Assembly: GCF_000963925.1 (NCBI RefSeq) | Contig: NZ_BAMV01000018.1 | Location: 1 to 64,000 of the forward strand | Reading direction: 5' to 3' | DNA from: Acetobacter cibinongensis | GTDB lineage: Bacteria > Pseudomonadota > Alphaproteobacteria > Acetobacterales > Acetobacteraceae | Length of the DNA: 64,000 nt | Shown: piece by piece, positions 47,388 through 57,360 of the stretch | How the letters are laid out: every line of letters starts with the position of its first letter | How positions within the stretch are numbered: the stretch's first letter is position 1 | Translations under genes and position numbers: made by a program | The notes under the pieces: model-generated | The model's database searches: none | Told to the model about the DNA's origin: nothing | The model's input: the letters and a program-made list of their open reading frames with translations, nothing else

Positions 47388-48919
47388 GCCTGAACACACA
47401 CCTGCAAGCCTCTCCCTCTCTTCAGGACGTTGAAAAACGCTGGAGCGAAGGGCAGGGAAGTGTTGTCTTTTCTGTTGAACCAGCCGATCTGCTGACACCG
47501 GTTTCCGCCTACATGCGGTTGCGTCATTTTGATAGCACCACACATAAACACACTCTCCTTCTGGAAAGTGTAGAGGGTGGTGTCTCCCGTGGCCGCTATT
47601 CTGTTATTGCTCTCAAGCCTGACCTTGTCTGGACCTGCCATGCAGGGGACGTAACGCTTGATCGGGCTCCTGATGAGCCTGGGGGGGCACCCCAAAAGCA
47701 ACATGATCCGGCTCTTGCCTCGCTCCGCGCACTGGTTCAGGAAAGTAAGTTAGACCTTCCTGCGGGCCTGCCCCCCATGATTGCCGGGTTATTTGGCTAT
47801 CTGGGTTATGACATGGTGCGGCAGATGGAACATCTGCCTCATGCCCCGGTAGATGACCTCAATTTACCTGAAGCCATTCTTATTCGGCCCGGACTTTTTG
47901 CGGTTTTTGACACGGTGAGTGATGAGCTCATTCTGGCTGCACCTATTCGCCCAACGCCTCACCAGACCGCAAAAACGGCGTGGGACAACGCACAGGCACT
48001 TCTTACCCAAGCCAAGACGTGCCTGAGTGCCGGGTTGCCTTTGGACCGTTCGCTAGCCGTAATTGGCGAATTTCAGGAACCGCACTCTACCTTCACAAAA
48101 GCTGAATTTTGTCAGACCGTTGAGAAAATACAGGACTATATTGCGGCAGGGGATGCGTTTCAGGTTGTCCCGAGCCAAAGGTTCTCTACCGCGTTCCCAC
48201 TGCCATCCCTTTCTCTCTACCGCAGCCTACGCCGGATTAATCCGGCACCATTTCTATTCCACCTAGATTTCGGAACCTTTTCCCTCGTCGGCTCCTCACC
48301 GGAAATTCTTGTCCGGGTCCGAGATGGTAAAATGACCGTACGGCCCCTTGCTGGCACACGGCCGCGAGGCAAAAGCCCTGAAGAAGATTTGAAACTTGAG
48401 CAGGATTTGCTCAGCGACCAAAAAGAGCTTGCTGAACATCTCATGCTGATTGATCTCGGCCGCAACGATGTTGGGCGCGTGTGCGAAGCTGGTAGCGTGA
48501 AGGTCACGGAGCGCTTCGTTATTGAACGCTTCAGCCACGTCATGCACATCTCTTCCAATGTGGAAGGCACAGTACGAGCCGATGTTGACGTGCTAGATGC
48601 ACTTGTTGCCGCTTTCCCAGCGGGGACCTTAACCGGCGCACCTAAAATCAGGGCTATGGAAATTATTGATGAGTTTGAACGAACCCGTCGGGCGACCTAC
48701 GCTGGCTGCATAGGGTATTTTGGAGCTGACGGAGATATGGATACATGTATCGGGCTCCGTATGGCCGTTGTTAAAGATGGTATGATGCATGTGCAGGCGG
48801 GCTGCGGCGTTGTGGCGGATAGCGTGCCAGAAGCTGAGTATGAGGAGACACGGCAGAAGGCGCGCGCCGTTTTCCGCGCCGCAGAACATGCACTCACCCA
48901 AACTCAGCATGGCTGGTGA
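47384..48919 (+). CDS. trpE: Anthranilate synthase component I
   Basis: 511 residues. The N-terminal region (about 20-170) has the tryptophan-sensing LLESVEGG motif. The C-terminal chorismate-binding domain carries IAAGDAFQVVPSQRFST, RPLAGTRPRGKSPEED, LIDLGRNDVGRV and the end YAGCIGYFGADGDMDTCIGLR. With TrpG it makes anthranilate from chorismate and glutamine. It overlaps ppiD by 4 bases and precedes trpG by 56 bases. No trp leader peptide or attenuator is visible. Confidence 0.96.
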   Translation: MSLNTHLQASPSLQDVEKRWSEGQGSVVFSVEPADLLTPVSAYMRLRHFDSTTHKHTLLLESVEGGVSRGRYSVIALKPDLVWTCHAGDVTLDRAPDEPGGAPQKQHDPALASLRALVQESKLDLPAGLPPMIAGLFGYLGYDMVRQMEHLPHAPVDDLNLPEAILIRPGLFAVFDTVSDELILAAPIRPTPHQTAKTAWDNAQALLTQAKTCLSAGLPLDRSLAVIGEFQEPHSTFTKAEFCQTVEKIQDYIAAGDAFQVVPSQRFSTAFPLPSLSLYRSLRRINPAPFLFHLDFGTFSLVGSSPEILVRVRDGKMTVRPLAGTRPRGKSPEEDLKLEQDLLSDQKELAEHLMLIDLGRNDVGRVCEAGSVKVTERFVIERFSHVMHISSNVEGTVRADVDVLDALVAAFPAGTLTGAPKIRAMEIIDEFERTRRATYAGCIGYFGADGDMDTCIGLRMAVVKDGMMHVQAGCGVVADSVPEAEYEETRQKARAVFRAAEHALTQTQHGW

Positions 48920-48975
48920 CTGCCTTATAGCACCTGATATTTGACGCAACGGCAACACAAGGCCATCATACTGCA

Positions 48976-49572
48976 ATGATCCTTCTGATCGACAACTACG
49001 ATAGTTTTACATTCAACCTGGTGCATTACCTGGGTGAACTCGGGGAAAGCTGTCAGGTCCATCGTAATGACAGCTTAACTGTCGAAGAGGCTCTTGCCTT
49101 AACCCCAGATGCCATTGTTCTCTCACCGGGGCCATGCTCACCTAACGAAGCTGGCATCTGCTGTGATCTTATTAAACAGGCTGCCGGTCTGATACCCGTT
49201 TTTGGCGTCTGTCTTGGGCATCAGGCTATTGGGCAGGTGTTCGGGGCTGACGTGGTTCGTGCTCCTATACCTATGCATGGCAAGATAAGCCCGGTCTTCC
49301 ATAATGGGTCTGGTGTTTTTGAGGGGCTTCCTAACCCTTTTAAGGCAACACGCTATCACAGCCTGACGCTTGCCCCTGACAGTATTCCTGACATTCTGGA
49401 AGTCACTGCCTGGACAGAAGACGGTGTGATCATGGGGGTACGCCATAAGGAATATCCCATATCTGGCGTGCAATTCCATCCCGAGAGCATTGCCTCAGAA
49501 TACGGGCATGACATTTTGCGTAATTTTTTGACCCATGCGCAGGAATGGGTTGCCAAAAAGCCGCAGCCTTAA
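48976..49572 (+). CDS. trpG: Anthranilate synthase component II (glutamine amidotransferase)
   Basis: 198-residue class I amidotransferase. The nucleophile motif is [11 protein letters not shown]. The His-Glu pair lies in [13 protein letters not shown]. The start [23 protein letters not shown] is typical of TrpG/PabA. Since trpE and trpD flank it, the tryptophan role is clear; as in many bacteria, it may also serve p-aminobenzoate synthesis. Separate from trpD by 2 bases. Confidence 0.96.
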   Translation: MILLIDNYDSFTFNLVHYLGELGESCQVHRNDSLTVEEALALTPDAIVLSPGPCSPNEAGICCDLIKQAAGLIPVFGVCLGHQAIGQVFGADVVRAPIPMHGKISPVFHNGSGVFEGLPNPFKATRYHSLTLAPDSIPDILEVTAWTEDGVIMGVRHKEYPISGVQFHPESIASEYGHDILRNFLTHAQEWVAKKPQP

Positions 49573-49574
49573 GC

Positions 49575-50699
49575 ATGTCTAATTATTCTCTTCCTAAAAA
49601 TGCCCTCTCACCAGATGAGGTGTTTTTATCGCTGCTGAATAAGCTATGCCTTGGCCAGCGATTAAATACCCATGAGATCGAGCAGGCTTTTGGCATCATT
49701 GTAGAAGGTGGTGTTTCTCCTGAACGCATCGCCGCGTTTCTCGCGGCCATGCGCGTGCAGGGGGAAGGGCAGGCCGAACTACTGGGAGCTGTGCGAGCCT
49801 TGCGCGCTCGCATGATTTCGCTGCCCACCGTGCCACCCGACACCATAGATGTCTGCGGCACAGGCGGGGATAATTACGGCACGCTCAACATTTCCACAGC
49901 TACTGCGTTTGTTCTGGCAGCTTTGGGCATTCCAGTTGCCAAGCACGGCAACCGTGCCGTGTCGTCGCGCACCGGTGCCTCAGACGTTCTGGCTGCACTG
50001 GGAATTGAACCGCTGGACAATTTGGAAGCCCTTTCCAACCAGCTGACACAGCACCATCTCACCTTTCTGGCGGCTCCCCATCACCACCCCGCCATGCGGC
50101 ACGCCGCGCCGGTAAGAAAAGCCCTCGGTATCCGGACACTCTTCAACTTAGTTGGCCCGCTTGTTAATCCGGCATCTGTCCAACGTCAGCTTGTGGGTGT
50201 TTTTTCCGCTGAGTGGCTCGACAATATTGTGGACGTCTTGAGCCTTCTGGGATCACACACAGTCTGGGCTGTGTGTGGTCAACCGGAAGGGGAGTGTCAG
50301 GGTATTGACGAAATAACGCTGGCAGGCCCGACACAGGTGGTTGCGCTGGATCAGGGACAGAAATATCATTTCACCCTGACCCCGGAAATGGCTGGTTTAC
50401 GGCAGGCTCCCATTTCTGACATTAAGGGCGATGACGCGACCTATAATGCGCAAGCGCTTTTAGCCCTTCTAAACGGTGCTTCCGGCGCGTATCGTGATAC
50501 CGTCGTATTGAATGCCGCATGCGCACTGCATGTTGCTGGCCGCACCAAACTTTTGACTGACGGGAAAATTGACACCACAGCTCTTAAGGAGAGTGTGTCC
50601 TACGTCAGCCGACCTCTTGATGATGGCTCTGCCTTGGCAGTCCTAACCAGTTTGCGTACATCTTCTGCCTCTACGCATGCTCCAAACGTGACAGGATGA
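49575..50699 (+). CDS. trpD: Anthranilate phosphoribosyltransferase
   Basis: 374 residues from ATG 49575. The PRPP-binding motif is CGTGGDNYGTLNIST (about 95), then KHGNRAVSSRTGASDVLAALG and the anthranilate-binding region with HHPAMRHAAPVRKALGIRTLFNLVGPLVNPA. It adds phosphoribosyl to anthranilate. A further ATG-like start at 49545 would overlap trpG and is not supported. The trpC start overlaps its stop. Confidence 0.95.
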   Translation: MSNYSLPKNALSPDEVFLSLLNKLCLGQRLNTHEIEQAFGIIVEGGVSPERIAAFLAAMRVQGEGQAELLGAVRALRARMISLPTVPPDTIDVCGTGGDNYGTLNISTATAFVLAALGIPVAKHGNRAVSSRTGASDVLAALGIEPLDNLEALSNQLTQHHLTFLAAPHHHPAMRHAAPVRKALGIRTLFNLVGPLVNPASVQRQLVGVFSAEWLDNIVDVLSLLGSHTVWAVCGQPEGECQGIDEITLAGPTQVVALDQGQKYHFTLTPEMAGLRQAPISDIKGDDATYNAQALLALLNGASGAYRDTVVLNAACALHVAGRTKLLTDGKIDTTALKESVSYVSRPLDDGSALAVLTSLRTSSASTHAPNVTG

Positions 50700-51568
50700 C
50701 CATGAACGAAACACCCTCTTCATCCACTACAGGCGTATCTGACGTTGAAGCGTGCATTCGTGCGGAAGAGTTGCCCGATGTGCTTTCTCGTATCTGCGCC
50801 CGCACCCGGATTGAAGTTGAGCACCGTTCAACTCTTCTTCCGTTAAAGGAGATTACGGCCAGAGCCCAGGAAAGTAAGGATGCGCCCCGTGGGTTTGGTC
50901 GTGCGCTCAAGGAAAAGGCCGCTGACCGCTCCATTGGCCTGATAGCAGAAATAAAGAAAGCCTCTCCTTCAGCAGGCATCCTGCAAGAGCACTATGACCC
51001 GGCAAAAATAGCTCAGGCCTACGAACATGCTGGAGCGGCCTGCCTTTCTGTTCTGACCGAAAGCTCCTGCTTTCACGGACAGAACGAGGATCTTCAGACA
51101 GCTCGGGCCGCGTGCTCCTTGCCCGTGCTGCGCAAGGACTTCATCCTCGACCCGTGGCAGGTTTATGAAAGCCGGATGATTGGTGCGGATTGCATTCTTC
51201 TCATCATGAGTATCCTGCAAGACGAAGAAGCCCTTGAACTGGTTGATCATGCCAAGGGTCTGGAGATGGACGTTCTGGTTGAAGTTCATGATGAAGAGGA
51301 ACTCAACAGAGCTCTGGCGCTCGACACGTTCCTGATCGGTATCAACAATCGTAATCTCAAAACTTTAAAAACAGACATTGCGACCACCCGTGAACTCGCC
51401 CCTCTGGTGCCGCCGGACCGTATTATTGTCTCGGAAAGTGGCATCAAAACTCACGCAGACGTCATGAGCTTGGCCGAAATTGGAGCCACTGGTTTTCTGG
51501 TTGGGGAATCGCTCCTGCGGCAACCAGACCCAGGACAGGCGGTACGGGCGCTTCTCGGCTCTTCCTGA
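50696..51568 (+). CDS. trpC: Indole-3-glycerol-phosphate synthase
   Basis: 290-residue TIM barrel. Motifs include [43 protein letters not shown] and [29 protein letters not shown]. It closes the ring to indole-3-glycerol phosphate. It overlaps the trpD stop by 4 bases; ATG 50702, six bases later, has AGGA at a good distance and may be the true start. No trpF, trpB or trpA follows, so those steps are encoded elsewhere. Confidence 0.95.
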   Translation: MTMNETPSSSTTGVSDVEACIRAEELPDVLSRICARTRIEVEHRSTLLPLKEITARAQESKDAPRGFGRALKEKAADRSIGLIAEIKKASPSAGILQEHYDPAKIAQAYEHAGAACLSVLTESSCFHGQNEDLQTARAACSLPVLRKDFILDPWQVYESRMIGADCILLIMSILQDEEALELVDHAKGLEMDVLVEVHDEEELNRALALDTFLIGINNRNLKTLKTDIATTRELAPLVPPDRIIVSESGIKTHADVMSLAEIGATGFLVGESLLRQPDPGQAVRALLGSS

Positions 51569-51569
51569 T

Positions 51570-52052
51570 ATGAGCATATCTTCCCGGCTGACGCATCTTA
51601 ACGATGCGGGACATGCACATATGGTGGATGTCTCGGGCAAACCGAGCACCAAGCGGCGCGCAACAGCAAAAGGTAGCATTTACATGCTGCCAGCAACGCT
51701 GGAGATGATTGTCTCTGGCACAGCACCAAAAGGTGATGTGCTGGCAACTGCGCGGATAGCGGCCATTATGGCAGCAAAAAAGACCGCAGATATCATACCT
51801 TTATGCCACCCACTGGCCCTCAGCAGTGTTCAGGTTGATCTTTTGCCCATTGATAACGGGATTGAGATCAGCGTGACCGTTGTTACAACAGGGACAACCG
51901 GCGTAGAGATGGAGGCACTGACAGCGGTCTCGGCCGCAGCGCTTACGCTCTATGATATGTGCAAGGCGGTGGACCGTGGAATGCGTATTTCCGACATCCA
52001 CCTTGAGCATAAAAGCGGGGGACAGTCTGGAGACTATGACGCCAAGTCATAG
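51570..52052 (+). CDS. moaC: Cyclic pyranopterin monophosphate synthase
   Basis: 160 residues. MoaC motifs are [39 protein letters not shown], and [11 protein letters not shown] near the C-terminus. It converts the MoaA product to cyclic pyranopterin monophosphate in molybdenum cofactor synthesis. It begins 1 base after the trpC stop; a moaC tail on a trp operon is known in other Alphaproteobacteria. Molybdoenzymes are widespread in acetic acid bacteria, so the gene fits, but no other moa genes are here. Confidence 0.94.
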   Translation: MSISSRLTHLNDAGHAHMVDVSGKPSTKRRATAKGSIYMLPATLEMIVSGTAPKGDVLATARIAAIMAAKKTADIIPLCHPLALSSVQVDLLPIDNGIEISVTVVTTGTTGVEMEALTAVSAAALTLYDMCKAVDRGMRISDIHLEHKSGGQSGDYDAKS

Positions 52053-52170
52053 ACAGTTGCACCCGATAAAAAACATGGCAGCCAAGCGGCTGGAGATGCA
52101 GCATGTCGTTCTGGTTTTAAGAGACTTCCTGAATTTTTTGCACTTCTGACTATAAAAAAGGAAACAGCCG

Positions 52171-53181
52171 ATGCAGGCGGGTAAAGACGATATTCAGAAA
52201 ACTGGGGGGAATGGGCCATCCCTGACCCGCGAGCAGTTTACCCAAGCATTTCATGACATGTTGCTTATCCGCCGTTTCGAAGAAAAAGCCGGGCAGCTTT
52301 ACGGCATGGGGCTGATTGGTGGCTTCTGCCATCTTTACATTGGTCAGGAAGCCGTTGTTGTCGGTATTCAGATGGCACTGAAAGACGGTGACAAGCTTAT
52401 CACCTCTTACCGTGACCATGGGCAAATGCTGGCTGCTGGCATGACCCCCAGAGGTGTCATGGCTGAACTAACAGGTCGCGCCACCGGCTATTCCCGCGGG
52501 AAGGGTGGCTCCATGCACATGTTCTCCCGCGAAAAGAATTTTTACGGTGGGCATGGTATTGTTGGGGCGCAGGTTGCTTTAGGCATTGGTCTGGCGTTCG
52601 CTAACAAATATCGCGGTACAGACGAAGTTTCGATTGCTTATTTTGGGGATGGCGCTGCTAACCAGGGTCAGGTTTACGAAAGCTTTAACCTTGCTGCTTT
52701 GCATAAGCTGCCCTGCATATTTGTTATCGAGAACAATTTGTACGGTATGGGCACGAGTGTAGAGCGTGCTTCTGCCTCGCACGAAATGTGGCGCAATGGT
52801 GAGCCGTGGGGCATTCCCGGCCGACGCGTTGACGGTATGGATATTGCAACCGTGAACGAAGCTGCTGTTGAAGCCGTCGCCCACTGCCGTGCAGGCAAAG
52901 GCCCTTATTTGCTGGAAATGATGACATACCGTTACCGCGGCCACTCCATGTCTGACCCGGCAAAATACCGTAAACGTGAAGAAGTGGACGAAATCCGCAA
53001 GACGCGTGACCCTATTGAGCACGTCCGTCAGATTCTGTTGGATGCCGGGACCACACAAGAAGACCTGAAAGCCATCGAAAACGACATTAAAGCTGTTGTT
53101 AATGATTCTGCTGAATTCGCGCAGACAAGCCCCGAGCCTGACGCTGCCGAACTCTACACTGACGTTCTGCTAGAGGCTTGA
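52171..53181 (+). CDS. pdhA: Pyruvate dehydrogenase E1 component, alpha subunit
   Basis: 336 residues. The thiamine diphosphate motif is YFGDGAANQGQVYESFNLA. The phosphorylation-loop region YRYRGHSMSDPAKYRKREEVDE is typical of alpha chains. With PdhB it decarboxylates pyruvate and transfers the acetyl group to lipoyl lysine. AAAGGA lies about 9 bases before ATG 52171. First gene of pdhA-pdhB-pdhC-lpd; the gap from moaC is 118 bases and holds no obvious terminator. Confidence 0.96.
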   Translation: MQAGKDDIQKTGGNGPSLTREQFTQAFHDMLLIRRFEEKAGQLYGMGLIGGFCHLYIGQEAVVVGIQMALKDGDKLITSYRDHGQMLAAGMTPRGVMAELTGRATGYSRGKGGSMHMFSREKNFYGGHGIVGAQVALGIGLAFANKYRGTDEVSIAYFGDGAANQGQVYESFNLAALHKLPCIFVIENNLYGMGTSVERASASHEMWRNGEPWGIPGRRVDGMDIATVNEAAVEAVAHCRAGKGPYLLEMMTYRYRGHSMSDPAKYRKREEVDEIRKTRDPIEHVRQILLDAGTTQEDLKAIENDIKAVVNDSAEFAQTSPEPDAAELYTDVLLEA

Positions 53182-53187
53182 TAACTC

Positions 53188-54549
53188 ATGGCTACTGATA
53201 TTTTAATGCCCGCTCTTTCTCCCACCATGACCGAAGGCACAATCGCCCGGTGGTTGAAGAAAGAAGGGGATGCTATCTCCAGTGGTGATGTCCTTGCAGA
53301 AATTGAGACTGACAAAGCCACAATGGAAGTTGAAGCTGTTGAGGAAGGTATTCTCGGCCGCATTCTTGTGCCAGAAGGCGCACAGAACATAGCGGTGAAT
53401 ACTCCCATTGCTATTTTGGTCAGCGAAGGGGAAGAAGTCCCTGAAAAATCCGCGGCTGCACCGCAGGCTGCACCCGCACATCAGACGGATGATGCACCGG
53501 TGGCCTCCCCGGTCAGTGCGTCTGCTGCACCTCGTGCTTTAAGCACTCCAGAACCTGAAAAGGACTGGGGCCCCACCGCTGAAATTACTGTGCGTGAAGC
53601 CCTCAATCAGGCCATGGCGGCCGAGTTGCGTCGTGACCCAGATGTCTTTCTTCTGGGTGAAGAAGTTGCGCAGTATCAGGGCGCTTACAAGGTTTCCCAA
53701 GGCTTGCTGGCCGAGTTTGGTGAAAAGCGTGTCATAGACATGCCCATTACCGAACACGGCTTTACCGGCATGGCTGTTGGCGCGGCATTGACCGGCCTTA
53801 AACCCATTGTCGAGTTCATGACCATGAACTTCTCAATGCAGGCGATTGACCATATCATCAACTCAGCAGCTAAAACGCTTTACATGTCAGGCGGTCAGAT
53901 GGGGTGCCCCATCGTGTTCCGTGGGCCTAATGGCGCAGCCGCACGTGTAGGCGCGCAACATTCACAGTGTTACGGAAGCTGGTATGCACATGTACCGGGA
54001 CTAAAGGTTGTAGCACCGTGGTCATCCGCGGATGCAAAAGGTCTACTCCGGGCTTCAATTCGCGATCCGAACCCCGTCGTCTTTCTGGAAAACGAAATTC
54101 TCTACGGTCGGAAGTTTGAGTGCCCAACCGACGAAGACTTCATTCTCCCGATTGGTAAAGCCAAAGTGGAGCGGGAAGGGGCTCATGTTACCATCGTAAC
54201 ATTCTCCATCATGGTCGGTGTTGCGCTTCAGGCGGCTGAAGAACTGGCACAGCAAGGGATTGAAGCGGAAGTTATCAACCTGCGTACGCTGCGCCCGCTT
54301 GATACCGCCACCGTTGTTGAAAGCGTGAAGAAGACCAGCCGTCTCGTTACGGTTGAAGAAGGCTGGCCCTTTGCCGGCATTGGCGCGGAAGTGGCCATGC
54401 AGGTCATTGAACACGCGTTTGATTGGCTGGACGCACCCCCTGTGCGTATCGCAGGGGAAGATGTGCCTATGCCATTTGCCGCCAACCTTGAGAAACTCGC
54501 TTTGCCTCAGGCCAGCCACATTGTGGATGCCGTGCGCGGCATAGTGTGA
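53188..54549 (+). CDS. pdhB: Pyruvate dehydrogenase E1 component, beta subunit with N-terminal lipoyl domain
   Basis: 453 residues, longer than the usual 330 because an 80-residue biotinyl/lipoyl domain is fused at the N-terminus ([15 protein letters not shown], lipoylated Lys near 44). A Pro/Ala linker (about 87-120) leads to the transketolase-like beta subunit, starting with [18 protein letters not shown] and GVDHIIN-type motifs ([13 protein letters not shown]). The fused lipoyl domain is known from alphaproteobacterial PDH. The linker is followed by the conserved [22 protein letters not shown]. It lies 6 bases after pdhA. Confidence 0.95.
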   Translation: MATDILMPALSPTMTEGTIARWLKKEGDAISSGDVLAEIETDKATMEVEAVEEGILGRILVPEGAQNIAVNTPIAILVSEGEEVPEKSAAAPQAAPAHQTDDAPVASPVSASAAPRALSTPEPEKDWGPTAEITVREALNQAMAAELRRDPDVFLLGEEVAQYQGAYKVSQGLLAEFGEKRVIDMPITEHGFTGMAVGAALTGLKPIVEFMTMNFSMQAIDHIINSAAKTLYMSGGQMGCPIVFRGPNGAAARVGAQHSQCYGSWYAHVPGLKVVAPWSSADAKGLLRASIRDPNPVVFLENEILYGRKFECPTDEDFILPIGKAKVEREGAHVTIVTFSIMVGVALQAAEELAQQGIEAEVINLRTLRPLDTATVVESVKKTSRLVTVEEGWPFAGIGAEVAMQVIEHAFDWLDAPPVRIAGEDVPMPFAANLEKLALPQASHIVDAVRGIV

Positions 54550-54819
54550 GGGAACCATATCATGGCTACTGAAGTTCTTATGCCAGCTCTTTCCCCCACC
54601 ATGACGGAAGGGGCAGTTGCACGCTGGCTCAAAAAGGAAGGGGATACCATTTCTGCCGGAGACGTTCTGGCAGAAATTGAAACCGACAAAGCCACCATGG
54701 AAGTGGAAGCGGTGGAAGAAGGTATTCTTGGCCGCATTCTGGTTCAGGAAGGTACACAAGGCGTTAGTGTAAATACGCCCATTGCCATCCTTGTAGAAGA
54801 AGGCGAGGCGGTGCCAGAG
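53188..54819 (+). repeat. Duplicated lipoyl-domain coding sequence in pdhB and pdhC
   Basis: The first about 86 codons of pdhB (53188-53445) and pdhC (54562-54819) are close copies, with identical protein stretches such as [19 protein letters not shown] and near identical DNA. The span given runs from the first copy to the end of the second. The repeat could allow recombination or gene conversion between the two. Confidence 0.9.
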
Positions 54820-55794
54820 AGCGCGTCCACTGCTGCCCCTGTTAAAAAAGAACCTGAAGCGGCTGCCTCCGAACCAAAAGCAGCATCACAACCTCTTGCT
54901 GCCGCAACACCTCCCAAGAACAGGGTGTTTGCCTCTCCTTTGGCCAAACGTGTTGCGTCCCAGAAAAACATAGACCTCACTACGGTTAAAGGTAGCGGGC
55001 CCAACGGTCGTATCGTACGAAAAGACGTGGATGCCGCGGCCCAGAAGGGAGCACCTGTAAAAGGCCAGGAAACACCAGAAGCTCCACTTTCCTCTGGTGG
55101 CCATAAAATCGTTCCGCATTCTACAATGCGCAAGGTCATTGCAAAGCGACTGGCAGAGTCAAAAAGCACGGTTCCGCACTTCTATGTGTCTGTTGACGTA
55201 GAGTTGGACGCCCTGTTGGCGCTGCGGTCCCAGCTCAACGCCACATCTCCGGCAGAAGGGCCTGACACGTTCAAATTATCCGTGAATGACATGCTGGTAA
55301 AAGCTGCAGCAGTCGCTCTGAAGCGTATTCCCAGCGTAAATGCGTCGTTCACTGATGATGCCATGATCATGTATGATGATGTTGATATTTCCGTGGCTGT
55401 CTCCATTCCTGACGGGCTGATTACGCCTATTGTCAAACAGGCCGATAAAAAGAGCCTGAAGCAGATCAGTCAGGAAACTAAAGATCTGGTAAAACGGGCA
55501 CGGGCTGGAAAACTGAAACCTGAAGAGTTTCAGGGAGGCACTTTCTCCATCTCCAACATGGGCATGTACGGTGTGAAAGATTTTTCTGCCATCATCAACC
55601 CGCCGCAGGCTGCCATCCTTGCTATTGCAGCAGGCCGTAAGCTGCCAGTGGTAAAAGGGAGTGAGATCGCTATAGCCACCGTCATGACCGTAACTCTATC
55701 GGTCGATCATCGTGTTGTGGATGGGTCTACCGCAGCAGAGTGGCTCTCCGCTTTCCGTTCTATCGTGGAATCCCCTTTAAGCCTCGTGATTTGA
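54562..55794 (+). CDS. pdhC: Pyruvate dehydrogenase E2, dihydrolipoyllysine acetyltransferase
   Basis: 410 residues: one lipoyl domain (1-80, Lys near 44 in [11 protein letters not shown]), a linker, the peripheral subunit-binding domain (about 115-150, [23 protein letters not shown]), and the catalytic CoA-acyltransferase core (about 185-410). The core ends in the active site [15 protein letters not shown]. It transfers acetyl from lipoyl to CoA and forms the multi-subunit core of the complex. Its lipoyl domain is very similar to that of PdhB. Starts 12 bases after pdhB. Confidence 0.96.
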   Translation: MATEVLMPALSPTMTEGAVARWLKKEGDTISAGDVLAEIETDKATMEVEAVEEGILGRILVQEGTQGVSVNTPIAILVEEGEAVPESASTAAPVKKEPEAAASEPKAASQPLAAATPPKNRVFASPLAKRVASQKNIDLTTVKGSGPNGRIVRKDVDAAAQKGAPVKGQETPEAPLSSGGHKIVPHSTMRKVIAKRLAESKSTVPHFYVSVDVELDALLALRSQLNATSPAEGPDTFKLSVNDMLVKAAAVALKRIPSVNASFTDDAMIMYDDVDISVAVSIPDGLITPIVKQADKKSLKQISQETKDLVKRARAGKLKPEEFQGGTFSISNMGMYGVKDFSAIINPPQAAILAIAAGRKLPVVKGSEIAIATVMTVTLSVDHRVVDGSTAAEWLSAFRSIVESPLSLVI

Positions 55795-55810
55795 AGTTAG
55801 GAACACACCC

Positions 55811-57223
55811 ATGAGTAAGACAGATTTTGATATTCTTGTCATAGGCGGTGGCCCTGGCGGATATGTCGCGGCATTGAGGGCTGCGCAGCTTGGGCTTTCA
55901 GTCGGTGTTGTAGAGGCTCAGCATCTTGGTGGCATTTGCCTTAACTGGGGCTGTATTCCCACAAAAGCCCTGCTGCGTGCTTCAGAAATCAACCACCTGC
56001 TGCATGATCTAGACACGTATGGCTTCAAAGCTGATGCGGTCAGCTTTGACTTCACCAAAATTGTGGGGCGCTCTCGTGCTGTTTCCAAACAGCTTGCGTC
56101 CGGTGTTGCGCACCTCCTCAAAAAGGCGAAAGTCCCCGTTTTTAACGGATATGGGAAGCTGGACGGCATTGGCCCGGAAGGTAAACGCAAAGTTAAACTC
56201 AGCCAAAAAGACAGTGCTGAGACAACCCTTACGGCTCGGCATGTTATTCTAGCAACAGGGGCGCGGGCCCGTGTGCTTCCCGGGCTTGAGCCTGATGGTA
56301 AGTTTGTTTGGTCTTACCGGGAAGCCTTGGTGCCGGATGAGTTACCCAAGCGGCTCCTCGTTATTGGCTCTGGAGCAATTGGCACTGAATTTGCGTCTTT
56401 CTACCGGAATATGGGATCAGACGTAACTCTTGTGGAAGTTGCGCCGCGCGTACTGCCAGTGGAAGACGAAGAAATCAGCGCGCTTGCCCAGAAATCTTTT
56501 GAAAAACAGGGCATGAAAGTTTTCACAAGCGCCAAGCTTGGCCCGCTTTCAAAAAATGCGACAGACGTGACGGTTACCGTGGAAGCTGGCGGTAAAACCC
56601 ATAACATTACTGTAGACCGTGTTATCTCGGCTGTTGGTATTGTGGGGAACGTTGAAAATCTGGGGTTGGAAAACACCAAAATAACCGTCGATCGTACGCA
56701 TATTGTAACTGATGCTTTGTGCCGTACGGGAGAGGCTGGCGTTTACGCCATTGGGGATGTGGCAGGCGCACCATGGCTCGCACACAAAGCCAGCCATGAA
56801 GCGGTGATGTGTGTGGAAGCTATTGCAGGCAAAACCGTACACCCTATTGATGCAACCAAAATTCCCGGTTGCACTTACTGTCGGCCGCAGGTTGCTTCTG
56901 TTGGCTACACAGAAGCACGCGCAAAGGAAGCCGGTTACAAAGTGCGTGTCGGGAAATTCCCGCTGATTGCCAATGGTAAGGCTTTGGCAATGGGAGAAAC
57001 CGAGGGGCTGGTCAAAACGGTTTTTGATGCACAAACAGGCGAGCTACTCGGGGCGCACATGATTGGCGCAGAAGTGACCGAGATGATTCAGGGCTATGTC
57101 ATTGCACGCTCCGGAGAACTGACCGAAGCGGAACTGACGGAAACCATTTTCCCGCATCCGACTATTTCTGAGTCGATGCATGAAGCGGTTTTGGCAGCCT
57201 ATAGCGGGGCGCTGCATTTCTAG
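55811..57223 (+). CDS. lpdA: Dihydrolipoyl dehydrogenase (E3)
   Basis: 470 residues, pyridine nucleotide-disulfide oxidoreductase. The N-terminal FAD motif is ILVIGGGPGGYVAALRAA. The redox-active disulfide is GGICLNWGCIPTKALL. The NAD motif is LLVIGSGAIGTEFASFYR. The C-terminal His-Glu pair lies in FPHPTISESMHEAVLAA. It reoxidises dihydrolipoyl groups of the complex. 16 bases after pdhC. It may also serve oxoglutarate dehydrogenase and glycine cleavage. Confidence 0.96.
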   Translation: MSKTDFDILVIGGGPGGYVAALRAAQLGLSVGVVEAQHLGGICLNWGCIPTKALLRASEINHLLHDLDTYGFKADAVSFDFTKIVGRSRAVSKQLASGVAHLLKKAKVPVFNGYGKLDGIGPEGKRKVKLSQKDSAETTLTARHVILATGARARVLPGLEPDGKFVWSYREALVPDELPKRLLVIGSGAIGTEFASFYRNMGSDVTLVEVAPRVLPVEDEEISALAQKSFEKQGMKVFTSAKLGPLSKNATDVTVTVEAGGKTHNITVDRVISAVGIVGNVENLGLENTKITVDRTHIVTDALCRTGEAGVYAIGDVAGAPWLAHKASHEAVMCVEAIAGKTVHPIDATKIPGCTYCRPQVASVGYTEARAKEAGYKVRVGKFPLIANGKALAMGETEGLVKTVFDAQTGELLGAHMIGAEVTEMIQGYVIARSGELTEAELTETIFPHPTISESMHEAVLAAYSGALHF

Positions 57224-57278
57224 CAAAACTCTAGCCTAATATGGTCATCGCACGGGTGTGATGCTTTTGCTAGCTTAT

Positions 57279-57320
57279 CTGTGACGCTTCTGCCTTGACG
57301 TGAAGGAGGGAGCGTCACAG
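57279..57320. repeat. 10-bp inverted repeat between lpdA and lipA
   Basis: CTGTGACGCT (57279-57288) and AGCGTCACAG (57311-57320) match exactly, 22 bases apart. There is no clear T-run after it. It lies 41 bases before the lipA start, a position fit for an operator or an mRNA leader structure. Confidence 0.55.
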
Positions 57321-57360
57321 TTCTATTCCTTAGTCTTAAGTTTGTGTGCAGGCGGGCATC

